Shown one piece after another: positions 1 to 7,013 of a stretch of 7,747 bases of DNA. This DNA is from an uncultured Clostridia bacterium (GTDB lineage Bacteria > Bacillota > Clostridia > TANB77 > CAG-508), in contig CANRLE010000051.1 in NCBI GenBank assembly GCA_947631385.1, forward strand, positions 1 through 7,747. The letters are read 5' to 3'. A program made the translations under genes and the position numbers. The notes below the pieces were generated by a model. It had not been told where the DNA came from. It worked only from the letters and a program-made list of their open reading frames with translations, and did no database searches. Numbering within the stretch: the stretch's first letter is position 1; every line of letters begins with the position of its first letter.

Positions 1-260
1 TACATAGCTGTTCCATCAACTGGATCACATACCCATACAAAATTACTTTTACCAAATTGTTCTTCTTCGCCATCTACGCTATGTTCAGAATATTTCTCTT
101 TTACTCTTTTAATTAAATATGAATTAATTTCTGTATCAGCAATAGTTACAATTGTTTTATCTCCCTTATAACTAGCACCATTATTTTGATTAAAGTATTT
201 CAACATTATTTTGCCTGATTGATATGCAATATCTTTTGCAAATTCTAAATATTCTTCCAT
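1..260 (-). CDS. Inositol monophosphatase family protein (N-terminal part, runs off left edge)
   Basis: Only the first 86 codons are inside the window; the gene continues past base 1. Seen: an open frame from an ATG at 260-258, with the metal-binding signature of the Mg-dependent, Li-sensitive sugar-phosphatase superfamily in the right order: an Ala-Asp in TIAD (D42), a Gly-Glu-Glu at about 64-66, and DPVDGT at 79-84. Known of the family: these residues bind the Mg ions that hydrolyse a phosphomonoester such as inositol-1-phosphate; bacterial members (SuhB, CysQ, FBPase-like) differ in substrate, and this fragment cannot tell them apart. No signal peptide, so probably cytosolic. A Shine-Dalgarno AAGGAGTG lies at 271-278, inside the end of the HD-domain gene, whose stop is only two bases upstream of this ATG. 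The two are therefore probably cotranscribed and translationally coupled. Family assignment is firm; substrate unknown. Confidence 0.9.
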   Translation of the reverse strand, partial: MEEYLEFAKDIAYQSGKIMLKYFNQNNGASYKGDKTIVTIADTEINSYLIKRVKEKYSEHSVDGEEEQFGKSNFVWVCDPVDGTAM

Positions 261-262
261 TT

Positions 263-676
263 CTAATCTTCACTCCTTAATTTTGCTACTAATATTTCTG
301 CATTTTTATAAGTTATTGAATTTTCTCCATATCTGTTTTTAATGTCTTCTAATCTTTTTGTATAACCGACATCATTACCATATTTATCAATTTGCATATC
401 GGCTTTATTCAATATTTCTAAAAATAATGATGAGTATTGGGCATTTATATCTCCATGATAATAAATTTCTTTCCAGTATTTATATTTATTTCTTTTTAGT
501 ATTTCTCCACCAATATGTTCATGGTTGGAATTATTTCCATACTCATAGCCAATATCATGATTAAATCCTAATACAAATAAATCTTGTAATTCTTTATCAT
601 CTAAATTATATTTTTTTCCTATTTCAATCATCTTTTTAGCAACAGCTATTGAGTGCTTTAATCTATATTCATCCAT
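263..676 (-). CDS. Small HD-domain hydrolase
   Basis: A 137-residue stand-alone HD-domain protein. Counting from the preferred ATG, the family's metal ligands appear in order: H8 (in LKHSIA), the H40-D41 doublet in NHDIGYEYG, histidines at 52, 54 and 74, and D93 in NKADMQ. HD proteins are metal-dependent phosphohydrolases acting on nucleotides or other phosphoesters; the substrate cannot be read from this sequence. No membrane segment is visible, so probably cytosolic. Start choice: the frame is open back to a TTG at 688, but that TTG overlaps the only good ribosome binding site (GGAG at 683-686). The ATG at 676, six bases after that site, is much more likely and removes four residues. The gene is followed two bases later by the inositol-monophosphatase-family gene, so the pair may act on related phosphorylated metabolites (inference). 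Domain call firm, function unknown. Confidence 0.88.
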   Translation of the reverse strand: MDEYRLKHSIAVAKKMIEIGKKYNLDDKELQDLFVLGFNHDIGYEYGNNSNHEHIGGEILKRNKYKYWKEIYYHGDINAQYSSLFLEILNKADMQIDKYGNDVGYTKRLEDIKNRYGENSITYKNAEILVAKLRSED

Positions 677-682
677 ATTTTT

Positions 683-686
683 CTCC
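683..686 (-). promoter_or_regulatory. Ribosome binding site that fixes the HD-gene start
   Basis: GGAG on the minus strand, six bases before the ATG at 676. It overlaps the upstream in-frame TTG at 688-686, which argues against that TTG being the start. Confidence 0.6.
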
Positions 687-749
687 AAACATTTTATTTA
701 ATTATTTTACACTTAGTTTTCTCTAAACTTTTTTCTGTTCCATTTTCAG

Positions 750-778
750 ATATTAAATTAATGTAAATTGTATTTCAA
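750..778 (-). promoter_or_regulatory. Putative sigma-A promoter for the HD/phosphatase pair
   Basis: Minus-strand TTGAAA (773-778), a 17-base spacer, then TAATAT (750-755). The predicted transcription start near 743 leaves a leader of about 67 bases before the ATG at 676. The -35 box begins in the T-run of the glgP terminator, so termination of one unit and initiation of the next are packed together. A/T-rich DNA yields chance matches, hence moderate confidence. Confidence 0.42.
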
Positions 779-812
779 AATACAGGTTAGACATTTAACT
801 CCTAACCTGTAT
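777..812 (-). terminator. Rho-independent terminator of glgP
   Basis: A perfect 11-bp inverted repeat (780-790 with 802-812, core TACAGGTTAG/CTAACCTGTA) with an 11-base loop starts 15 bases after the glgP stop codon. It is followed on the minus strand by a short TTTT run. It is G+C-richer than its surroundings. It separates glgP from the HD/phosphatase pair. Confidence 0.75.
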
Positions 813-827
813 ATCTTAATAAAATTC

Positions 828-3395
828 TTATTTTGTAATCCACTTAACTAAATCTAAATTAGCTGGTTCTAGCAACATTTCATGCCTTGGCATAACTCTA
901 AAAGTATAACCATAATTTCCACCAGTTGTTAATTCAATTTTTGCTGTAAAATAGTATCTTCTTCTTTCTTCATCTTGATCTTGCAATTTCATTGGTATTA
1001 TACTAACATTTTCAACAACACCATCTTCTAAAATTTTGCCATAATAAGTTTCAACTGTAACATTTTCCACATCTATATTTGGTAATTCTACTTCACATGA
1101 TACTTCTATATTGTTTCCAGCATCAATTGTAATATTATCTAAATTATCAACTTGTATAATTTTAACATCTTTCCAATTCATATATAAATCTTTTTTCCAT
1201 GAATTATATGCTGCTACATTGTCGATATCATTATAATATTTTTTAGTTAAGTTGCATAATGGAATATATAACTTATTTGTGTAATCAACTAACATTCTTG
1301 ATGTGCTATATTTTCCACCTGTTGTTATGATTGAATTTTTCATTAATTCTAACCATCTAGTAGACAATCCATTTTTATCCTTGCGATAATAACTTGGTAT
1401 AATTTTTTCTTCCAAAGTTCTATACATACTTTGGCTATCGGCCATATCTTGTGCCTCATAAGAATCATATTCAGCATTTGAGCCAATTGTCCATCCATTA
1501 TTTTGTGTATATCCTTCTGCCCACCATCCATCTAAAACACTAAAGTTGATAACACCATTTACAGATGCTTTTTGTCCACTAGTACCAGAAGCTTCCATAG
1601 GTCTTCTTGGATTATTTAGCCACACATCAACTCCACTGATTAAATATCTTGACATAGCAATATTATAATTTTCTAATATAAATATTTTTCCTTTGAATTG
1701 TGGCATCATTGATACTTCGTGAATATATTTTATTAAATCTTGTCCTTCTTTATCAGCTGGATGTGCTTTTCCTGCAAATATAATTTGAACAGGTTTTTCA
1801 CTATTATTTAATATTTGCGTGATTCTTTCTAAATCTTTAAATATTAATGTAGCTCTTTTATATGTCGCAAATCTTCTAGCAAATCCTATTGTTAATGCCT
1901 CTGGATTTAATTTAGAAACAATCTCATTTATTTCTTCATAACTATATCCAGAACGTCTTAACCTTTCTGTTGTATTGTCTTTTACTAATTTTAATAATTT
2001 TACTTTTCTTTCTACATGTACATTCCATAATTTATCATTTGGAATGTTTCTAACTTTTTCCCATATGTAATCTTGGTGTATGTTATCTTGCCAGTAAGGA
2101 ATCAAGTATTTGTTATATAGTTCTTTCATTTTTGGTGCTAACCATGAGCAAGTATGTATTCCATTTGTTACATACTCTATTGGAGATTCATTTGCTGCTA
2201 TATTTGGCCATACTTCACCAAATAGTTCTCTTGAAACTGCTCCATGTAATTTACTAACTCCATTTTTCTTTCCTGCGATTTTTAAAGCTAAAATTCCCAT
2301 ATTAAAACCTGCATCTAAATCTTTTCCCGGTTTCATTCCTAACCTTAAAAATTCTTCTCTAGATAATCCTAATCTTGGCCAAAAGTCTTTAAAATATTTT
2401 TCTACTAAGTCAAGTGGAAATATGTCATTTCCTGCTGGTACTGGTGTATGCGTTGTAAATACTGTTTTTGAACTTGCTATATCTCTTGCTACTTCAAAAG
2501 ATACTTGCTTTTCCTTAATAATATCTTTAATAATTTCCAAATTTAAGAAAGCAGAATGTCCTTCATTCATATGATATACAGTTGGATTTAGTTTAAGATA
2601 TTTTGTTAGTAAATTTACACCTGCCATACCCAAAACTATTTCCTGACGAATTCTCATTTCTTGGTCTCCACCATATAATTTTAAAGTAACATCTCTATCT
2701 TCTTCATTATTTTTTTCTATATCTGAGTCTAGCAAATATAATTTTACTCTTCCAACACTAATTTCCCAAACTTTTAGATATAATCTTCTTTTAGGAAATT
2801 TAACATAAATTGTTAAATCTTCTCCATTTTCATCTTTTACTGGATAAATTGGCATGTCAAATAAATCTATATTTTTATATTCTGTTTCTTGTTGTCCATA
2901 TCCGTTTATCTTTTGATTAAAATAACCGTTTTTATATAATAATCCTACTGCTACTAAAGGAATACCTAAGTCACTAGCTGATTTTAAATGATCTCCAGAT
3001 AATATTCCAAGTCCTCCTGAATAGATTGGTATTGTCTCATCTATACCATATTCTGCTGAAAAATATGCAATTAAATCATTTTTGTTATCTGGATATTTAT
3101 TCGCAAACCACGTATTTTTGCTATTCATATAATTTTCAAAGTTTTCTACTACTTTATCATATTCTTTCAAAAAGCTTATATCTTTTGAAGCTTTTTCTAG
3201 TCTTTCTTGTGGCACATGCCTTAAAAACTTTACTGGATTTTTACTAGATGTTTCCCACAAATCCATGTCTATTTGTTGAAATAATCTTAAAAATTCAGTG
3301 TTCCAAGACCACCATAAATTGTTTGATATTGTTGCCAATTTTTCTATTCTTTTTGGCAATTGTGGATTTACCGTGATTCTATTAAATATATACAT
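828..3395 (-). CDS. glgP: Alpha-glucan (glycogen/maltodextrin) phosphorylase, GT35, DUF3417 type
   Basis: An 855-residue PLP-dependent phosphorylase that releases glucose-1-phosphate from the non-reducing ends of alpha-1,4-glucans; cytosolic, part of glycogen or maltodextrin use. Seen from the preferred start: a DUF3417-like N-terminal region (about 10-120, with NNLWWSWN), the catalytic entry motif IYSGGLGILSGDHLKSASDL (124-143), NEGHSAF (277-283), HTPVPAGND (316-324), and a C-terminal nucleotide-sugar fold ending in EASGTSGQKASVNG (601-614), whose K609 is the expected PLP Schiff-base lysine. A beta-rich tail (about 745-850) is typical of the longer bacterial members rather than the muscle/E. 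coli MalP type. Start choice: the frame is open to an ATG at 3500, but the start at 3395 has AAAGGAGGA nine bases upstream, matches where family similarity begins, and lies downstream of the predicted promoter. Own promoter overlapping the end of ldh; terminator at 777-812. Confidence 0.96.
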   Translation of the reverse strand: MYIFNRITVNPQLPKRIEKLATISNNLWWSWNTEFLRLFQQIDMDLWETSSKNPVKFLRHVPQERLEKASKDISFLKEYDKVVENFENYMNSKNTWFANKYPDNKNDLIAYFSAEYGIDETIPIYSGGLGILSGDHLKSASDLGIPLVAVGLLYKNGYFNQKINGYGQQETEYKNIDLFDMPIYPVKDENGEDLTIYVKFPKRRLYLKVWEISVGRVKLYLLDSDIEKNNEEDRDVTLKLYGGDQEMRIRQEIVLGMAGVNLLTKYLKLNPTVYHMNEGHSAFLNLEIIKDIIKEKQVSFEVARDIASSKTVFTTHTPVPAGNDIFPLDLVEKYFKDFWPRLGLSREEFLRLGMKPGKDLDAGFNMGILALKIAGKKNGVSKLHGAVSRELFGEVWPNIAANESPIEYVTNGIHTCSWLAPKMKELYNKYLIPYWQDNIHQDYIWEKVRNIPNDKLWNVHVERKVKLLKLVKDNTTERLRRSGYSYEEINEIVSKLNPEALTIGFARRFATYKRATLIFKDLERITQILNNSEKPVQIIFAGKAHPADKEGQDLIKYIHEVSMMPQFKGKIFILENYNIAMSRYLISGVDVWLNNPRRPMEASGTSGQKASVNGVINFSVLDGWWAEGYTQNNGWTIGSNAEYDSYEAQDMADSQSMYRTLEEKIIPSYYRKDKNGLSTRWLELMKNSIITTGGKYSTSRMLVDYTNKLYIPLCNLTKKYYNDIDNVAAYNSWKKDLYMNWKDVKIIQVDNLDNITIDAGNNIEVSCEVELPNIDVENVTVETYYGKILEDGVVENVSIIPMKLQDQDEERRRYYFTAKIELTTGGNYGYTFRVMPRHEMLLEPANLDLVKWITK

Positions 3396-3404
3396 TTTGT
3401 TTAT

Positions 3405-3413
3405 TCCTCCTTT
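3405..3413 (-). promoter_or_regulatory. Strong ribosome binding site that fixes the glgP start
   Basis: AAAGGAGGA on the minus strand, nine bases before the ATG at 3395. It decides against the in-frame ATG at 3500, which has no recognisable ribosome binding site. Confidence 0.85.
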
Positions 3414-3455
3414 GTATTTTTCAATTGCTTTTTCTTCATGTTTTTTTATATCTAT

Positions 3456-3484
3456 ATTATCCATTAAAACTGTATTTTTGTCAA
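3456..3484 (-). promoter_or_regulatory. Sigma-A promoter for glgP overlapping the ldh stop codon
   Basis: Minus-strand consensus TTGACA (3479-3484) shares bases with the TGA stop of ldh (3481-3483). The -10 box is GATAAT with a 17-base spacer (3456-3461) or TAATAT with a 19-base spacer (3454-3459). Transcription would start near 3448, leaving a leader of about 50 bases to the glgP ATG. Confidence 0.62.
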
Positions 3485-4425
3485 ATGTTTTTGGATACAT
3501 TTATAAAATTTTCTTTTATTAATTTACAACTATTATTTAATTTTTCTTGTTCATAATCATTTAGTTCCAATTCTAATATCTCTCTTACCCCATGTCTATT
3601 AATAATAGCTGGTACACCAATGTAAATATCATTTTGTCCATATTGATTTTCTAAATATGTAGAAACCGTTAAAATAGAATTTTCATCGTCTATGATGGCT
3701 CTTACTAATCTATTTAATGCCATTCCAATTCCATAATAAGTCGCTTTCTTTTTTTCAATAATTTCATAAGCAGCATTGACTACGCCCTCATGTATCTTCT
3801 TTAAGTCTTCCATTGGATGATTATTGTCCTTCATAATATCTTTTATTTTTTTGCAACCAACATATGCATGATCCCATGGAACAAATGATGAGTCTCCATG
3901 TTCTCCCATTATATATGCATGCACATTTTTGCTTGATATTTTTAAATAATCTGCCATTAAGTATCGAAGTCGCGCCGTATCTAATACAGTACCTGAACCA
4001 ATTACTTTATTTTTTGGTAAACCAGAAACTTTCCAAACAACATAGGCCATTAAATCTACAGGATTACTTGCTACAATAATAACTCCTTTAAATCCATTCT
4101 GCATAATTGATTCGGTAACTTGTTTCATTATTTTTGCATTTACTTCAGCCAATTCCAACCTAGTTTGACCAGGCTTTTGTGCAATTCCTGCTGTTATTAC
4201 AACAACTTCTGCATCTGCACAATCTTCATAGCCTCCAGATTTAATTATCATTTTTTGAGGAGCATAAGGAAGACCATGTGATAAATCCATTTCTTCCCCT
4301 ATTGTTTTGTCTTTATCAATATCAACTAAAATGAGCTCACTTATTCCTCCTCTGTTTAACATAGAATACGCCATGCTCATTCCAACAAATCCTGTTCCTA
4401 CTAAAACTATTTTTCCTTTTTTCAC
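3481..4425 (-). CDS. ldh: L-lactate dehydrogenase
   Basis: A 314-residue NAD-dependent L-lactate dehydrogenase, interconverting pyruvate and L-lactate to regenerate NAD+ during fermentation; cytosolic, normally a tetramer. Seen: the Rossmann glycine motif GTGFVG at 10-15, an Asp at the end of the second strand (VDID, about 35-37) favouring NAD, the mobile active-site loop AQKPGQTRL with Q83 at the position (Q102 in LDH numbering) that selects lactate over malate, R89, the ASNPVD motif at 119-124, VLDTARLR with D149 and R152, and GEHGDSS with the catalytic H176. The Gln at 83, where malate dehydrogenases have Arg, separates it from MDH. Length is normal. The start is GTG (4425-4423), ten bases after AAGGA (4436-4440). 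It has its own near-consensus promoter in the end of the amidase gene. Allosteric control by fructose-1,6-bisphosphate is common in the family but is not shown here. Confidence 0.96.
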   Translation of the reverse strand: MKKGKIVLVGTGFVGMSMAYSMLNRGGISELILVDIDKDKTIGEEMDLSHGLPYAPQKMIIKSGGYEDCADAEVVVITAGIAQKPGQTRLELAEVNAKIMKQVTESIMQNGFKGVIIVASNPVDLMAYVVWKVSGLPKNKVIGSGTVLDTARLRYLMADYLKISSKNVHAYIMGEHGDSSFVPWDHAYVGCKKIKDIMKDNNHPMEDLKKIHEGVVNAAYEIIEKKKATYYGIGMALNRLVRAIIDDENSILTVSTYLENQYGQNDIYIGVPAIINRHGVREILELELNDYEQEKLNNSCKLIKENFINVSKNI

Positions 4426-4468
4426 TTTTCTTATGTCCTTCTTTCTTTATTATTTTAAATCATCCTAA

Positions 4469-4497
4469 ATTTTATCATTCGTTCTGTTTATTGTCAA
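4469..4497 (-). promoter_or_regulatory. Strong sigma-A promoter for ldh inside the 3' end of the amidase gene
   Basis: Minus-strand TTGACA (4492-4497), exactly 17 bases, then TAAAAT (4469-4474), with a TG one base before the -10 (extended -10). The -35 box lies in the last codons of the amidase gene, and the -10 begins immediately after its TGA stop (4475-4477). Predicted start is near 4462, about 37 bases upstream of the ldh GTG. Confidence 0.72.
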
Positions 4498-5216
4498 TTT
4501 CTTTTCCATAGAAATAATCTGTTATTCCATTGTATATTCCCCATGCTAATCTATTTTGATATTCATCATCAAGTAGTTGTTTTTCTTCTTCCGCATTAGA
4601 TAAAAATCCACATTCAACAATAGAAATTGGTATTTCTACATGTTTCATAATATAGGCTGTATCTAATTTCATTGCGACTCTTTTATTGTCTTTTTGAATT
4701 GCATCATTTAAATTCTCCTGAATTTGTTTAGCTAATTTGTTACTTTCTTCATTTCCATTTTGATAAAAACATTGCCATCCCCAGTATTGTTGTTGCGGAA
4801 TTTTATTTAAATGAATACTTACAAAAATATCTGCACTTGACTCATTTCCTATCTTTACTCTATTACGAATATCTGAAACCTTTTTTTGCCTTAAAGTTTT
4901 ACTGTCTAAATCATAAATAGCATTTTCATCAGAACGAGTTAAAATAACAGTACTTCCGCTTGTCTCTAATAAATTTTGTAATTTTAGTGCAATTTTCAAA
5001 TTTGTTTCTGCTTCTGTCACTCCATCACTACTTTCTGCACCGTTCATCTGGAGTACCATGACCTGCATCTACTACAATAGTTTTACCAGATACTGGCGTT
5101 GCAGTTGTTTCTATTGTATCATTTTCTTCTTTTGATGTTTTTAATGTAAATGAAATCAAGCCAATTAACATACACATAGCTATTATTTGTATCCTTTTTT
5201 TCTGTATTATAAACAT
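4475..5216 (-). pseudogene. cwlD: CwlD-like N-acetylmuramoyl-L-alanine amidase, broken by a +1 frameshift
   Basis: An Amidase_3 zinc amidase gene in two frames. Frame one (from ATG 5216) encodes a signal anchor (MFIIQKKRIQ then a hydrophobic stretch to about residue 25), a linker, VVDAGHGTPDE, and then a stop about four codons later. The other frame carries the rest, starting GAESSDGVTEAETNL. Removing one C on the minus strand at about 5042 turns GAT-GAA-C-GGT-GCA into D-E-G-A and restores a 246-residue protein. The restored protein has all expected groups: H53 and E68 as zinc ligands, H135 in SIHLN, and the catalytic-region E201 in VECGFLSN. The stretch SIHLNKIPQQQYWGWQCFY resembles B. subtilis CwlD, which cleaves peptide side chains from spore-cortex muramic acid. 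Both halves are otherwise intact, so either a recent mutation or a sequencing/assembly error. As written, neither half alone would be active. Ribosome binding is weak (GGGG at 5224-5227) and lies inside the upstream terminator. Confidence 0.85.
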
Positions 5217-5268
5217 AAAAAAACCCCTAACATAAATATTTATTAATATTTATATTAGGTGGTTTTTT
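5217..5268 (-). terminator. Rho-independent terminator of the rpsB-tsf operon
   Basis: A long inverted repeat starting 27 bases after the tsf stop: 5222-5240 pairs with 5245-5264 around a 4-base loop, with one bulged base and one position that pairs as G-U only in the minus-strand RNA. It is followed on the minus strand by seven Ts (5217-5223). The mirror-image T-run on the plus strand (5263-5268) would allow bidirectional function, but no plus-strand gene approaches it. The minus-strand T-run directly abuts the amidase ATG at 5216. Confidence 0.88.
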
Positions 5269-5291
5269 ATTTATTCCTTTTTGATATATTT

Positions 5292-6170
5292 TTATTTTAA
5301 TTGGTTCATAACTTCCTCAGCAAAATTTTCTTCTTTTTTCTCTATTCCTTCACCTTTTTCAAATCTTGCAAATTCTACTACTTCCGCATCTTTTTCTTGT
5401 AATAATTGACTTACTTTTTTGCTTGGATCTTTAACAAATACTTGATCTACTAAGCAAACTTCTTCATAGAATTTTCCAATTCTTCCTTGTACAATTTTTT
5501 CAGCTATTGCTTCTGGTTTTCCTTCATTCATTGTCTGTGCTTTTAATATTTCCATTTCTTTAGCTACTCTTTCTGCTGGTACTTCTTCTTTTCTAACATA
5601 TTCTGGTCTTGCAGCAGCTATTTGCATACATATATCTTTAGCTACTTCATTATTTCCTTTTTTCATATTTACTAAAACAGCTATTTTTCCATCTCCATGG
5701 ATATATTTTTCAATTAATCCATCTGTTTCAAATCTTGCAAATCTTCTTATATTCATGTTTTCACCAATTGTAGCTATTTTTTCTACTAATACTTCTTGTA
5801 CTGTTTTTCCTTCTTCCCATAATGCTTTTTGAGCTAATAATTCTTCTACATCTTTTGGATTTTTTTCAACTATTTGTTTTGCAACATTCATAACAAATGT
5901 TTTGAATTCTTCATTTTTAGCAACAAAGTCTGTCTCTGAATTAATTTCTACAACAGCTCCAACTTTTCCATCTTCTGAAATATAGGCTTCAACTAATCCT
6001 TCTGCTGCAATTCTTCCAGACTTTTTAGCTGCTTTTGCTATTCCTCTTTCACGTAATAGCTCAATTGCTTTTTCCATGTCTCCATCTGTCTCTGTTAAAA
6101 CTTTTTTGCAGTCCATCATTCCTGCTCCTGTCTTTTCTCTTAGCTCTTTTACTAAACTTGCTGTAACCAT
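5292..6170 (-). CDS. tsf: Translation elongation factor Ts (EF-Ts)
   Basis: A 292-residue guanine-nucleotide exchange factor that recycles EF-Tu by displacing GDP; cytosolic. Seen: the N-terminal UBA-like EF-Tu-binding helices (about 1-40, with LREKTGAGMMDCKKVL), KAAKKSGRIAAEGLV (46-60), and the hallmark TDFVAKN at 80-86 at the EF-Tu contact surface. A second core subdomain follows with MQIAAARPEYV (182-192), then QGRIGKFYEEVCLVDQVFVK (228-247). Length is normal for the family. The ATG at 6170 has AAAGGAGGA seven bases upstream. It is the second gene of the rpsB-tsf operon, separated from rpsB by 63 bases that contain a hairpin, and ended by the terminator at 5217-5268. No promoter of its own is evident. 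Confidence 0.98.
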   Translation of the reverse strand: MVTASLVKELREKTGAGMMDCKKVLTETDGDMEKAIELLRERGIAKAAKKSGRIAAEGLVEAYISEDGKVGAVVEINSETDFVAKNEEFKTFVMNVAKQIVEKNPKDVEELLAQKALWEEGKTVQEVLVEKIATIGENMNIRRFARFETDGLIEKYIHGDGKIAVLVNMKKGNNEVAKDICMQIAAARPEYVRKEEVPAERVAKEMEILKAQTMNEGKPEAIAEKIVQGRIGKFYEEVCLVDQVFVKDPSKKVSQLLQEKDAEVVEFARFEKGEGIEKKEENFAEEVMNQLK

Positions 6171-6177
6171 TTTTTAT

Positions 6178-6186
6178 TCCTCCTTT
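6178..6186 (-). promoter_or_regulatory. Ribosome binding site of tsf
   Basis: AAAGGAGGA on the minus strand, seven bases before the tsf ATG. It lies immediately after the intercistronic hairpin, so folding or processing of that hairpin could influence tsf initiation (inference). Confidence 0.8.
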
Positions 6187-6190
6187 ATAT

Positions 6191-6228
6191 TAAAAGAAGT
6201 AGAGCAGAAAAGCTCTACTCTTCTTTTT
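6191..6228 (-). terminator. Intercistronic hairpin between rpsB and tsf (possible partial attenuator)
   Basis: Perfect 7-bp arms 6199-6205 and 6212-6218 (GTAGAGC/GCTCTAC) around a 6-base loop are extended by AAGAA/TTCTT (6194-6198 with 6221-6225) across a 2-base bulge. On the minus strand the hairpin is followed by TTTTA. The short U-run suggests leaky termination, an mRNA-processing site or a stability element rather than a full stop, since tsf needs the read-through. Confidence 0.5.
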
Positions 6229-6233
6229 AACTA

Positions 6234-7013
6234 TTATTCTGCTTCAGTTTCTTCAGCAGCTTCTACTACTTCTTCCATACTAGTAGGTTCTTCTTCTACT
6301 TGTTCTGATACTATCTCTGGTTCAAAACTTTCTCCCTGTTTACCTTCAATTACTGCATTTGCCATAACATCTGCAATTAATTTTACTGCTCTTATTGCAT
6401 CATCATTTCCTGGTATTGGATAATCTAATTCTTCTGGATTACAGTTTGTATCAACTAAACCTACAACTGGAATTCCTAATTTTTTTGCTTCTAAAATAGC
6501 AATTCTTTCTTTTTTAGGATCTACTAAGAATATAACTCCTGGTAATTTTTCCATTTCTTTAATTCCACCAAGATTCTTTTCTAGTTTTTCCATTTCTTTC
6601 TTTAATAGAATAACTTCTTTTTTTGGTAATACATCAAATGTTCCATCTTCTTGCATTGTTTCTAAATCTTTTAATCTTTGTACTCTTGCACGAATGGTTT
6701 CAAAGTTTGTCAACATTCCTCCTAACCATCTTTGATCAACATAGTACATTCCACATTTTAATGCTGCTTCTTTCATACATTCTTGTGCTTGTTTTTTAGT
6801 TCCCACAAATAGAACTGTTTTTCCATCTTCTGCTTGCTCTTTAATAAAAGCATAAGCTTCATCTAATTTTTTAGATGTTTTTTGTAAATCGATGATGTGA
6901 ATTCCGTTTCTAGCTTGGAATATGTATTCAGCCATTTTTGGATCCCATCTTCTTGTTTGATGTCCAAAGTGAACACCTGCTTCTAGTAATTGTTTCATTG
7001 CAACTACTGCCAT
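6234..7013 (-). CDS. rpsB: 30S ribosomal protein S2
   Basis: A 259-residue small-subunit ribosomal protein that joins late in 30S assembly on the solvent side near S1. Seen: the family start LLEAGVHFGHQTRRWDPKM (9-27), IFQARNGIHIIDLQKT (31-46), LFVGTKKQAQ (68-77), the QRWLGGMLTNF motif (94-104), PGVIFLVDPKKERIAI (158-172), and VDTNCNPEELDYPIPGNDDA (187-206). A strongly acidic tail (about 228-259) follows, as in many Firmicutes. Start choice: the frame is open upstream to about 7046, but the ATG at 7013 has GGGAGGA seven bases before it; the upstream stretch lies inside the mRNA leader and reads through that site. First gene of the rpsB-tsf operon, with a near-consensus promoter and a structured leader that suggests feedback by S2 (inference). 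Confidence 0.98.
   Translation of the reverse strand: MAVVAMKQLLEAGVHFGHQTRRWDPKMAEYIFQARNGIHIIDLQKTSKKLDEAYAFIKEQAEDGKTVLFVGTKKQAQECMKEAALKCGMYYVDQRWLGGMLTNFETIRARVQRLKDLETMQEDGTFDVLPKKEVILLKKEMEKLEKNLGGIKEMEKLPGVIFLVDPKKERIAILEAKKLGIPVVGLVDTNCNPEELDYPIPGNDDAIRAVKLIADVMANAVIEGKQGESFEPEIVSEQVEEEPTSMEEVVEAAEETEAE

Noticed and set aside
2110..2574. A 154-codon open frame on the plus strand inside glgP
   Set aside because: It lies entirely antisense to strongly conserved glgP coding sequence, including the NEGHSAF and HTPVPAGND region. It has no ribosome binding site and resembles no protein family I know; it is a reverse-strand shadow.
3481..4425. Malate dehydrogenase instead of lactate dehydrogenase
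   Set aside because: The substrate-selecting loop position holds Gln (Q83) rather than the Arg of malate dehydrogenases, and the surrounding AQKPGQTRL motif is of the lactate type.
6076..6423. A 115-codon plus-strand frame across the tsf/rpsB junction
   Set aside because: Its Ser/Thr-rich composition is the antisense of the Glu-rich ends of rpsB and tsf, and it crosses their intercistronic hairpin; no promoter or ribosome binding site.
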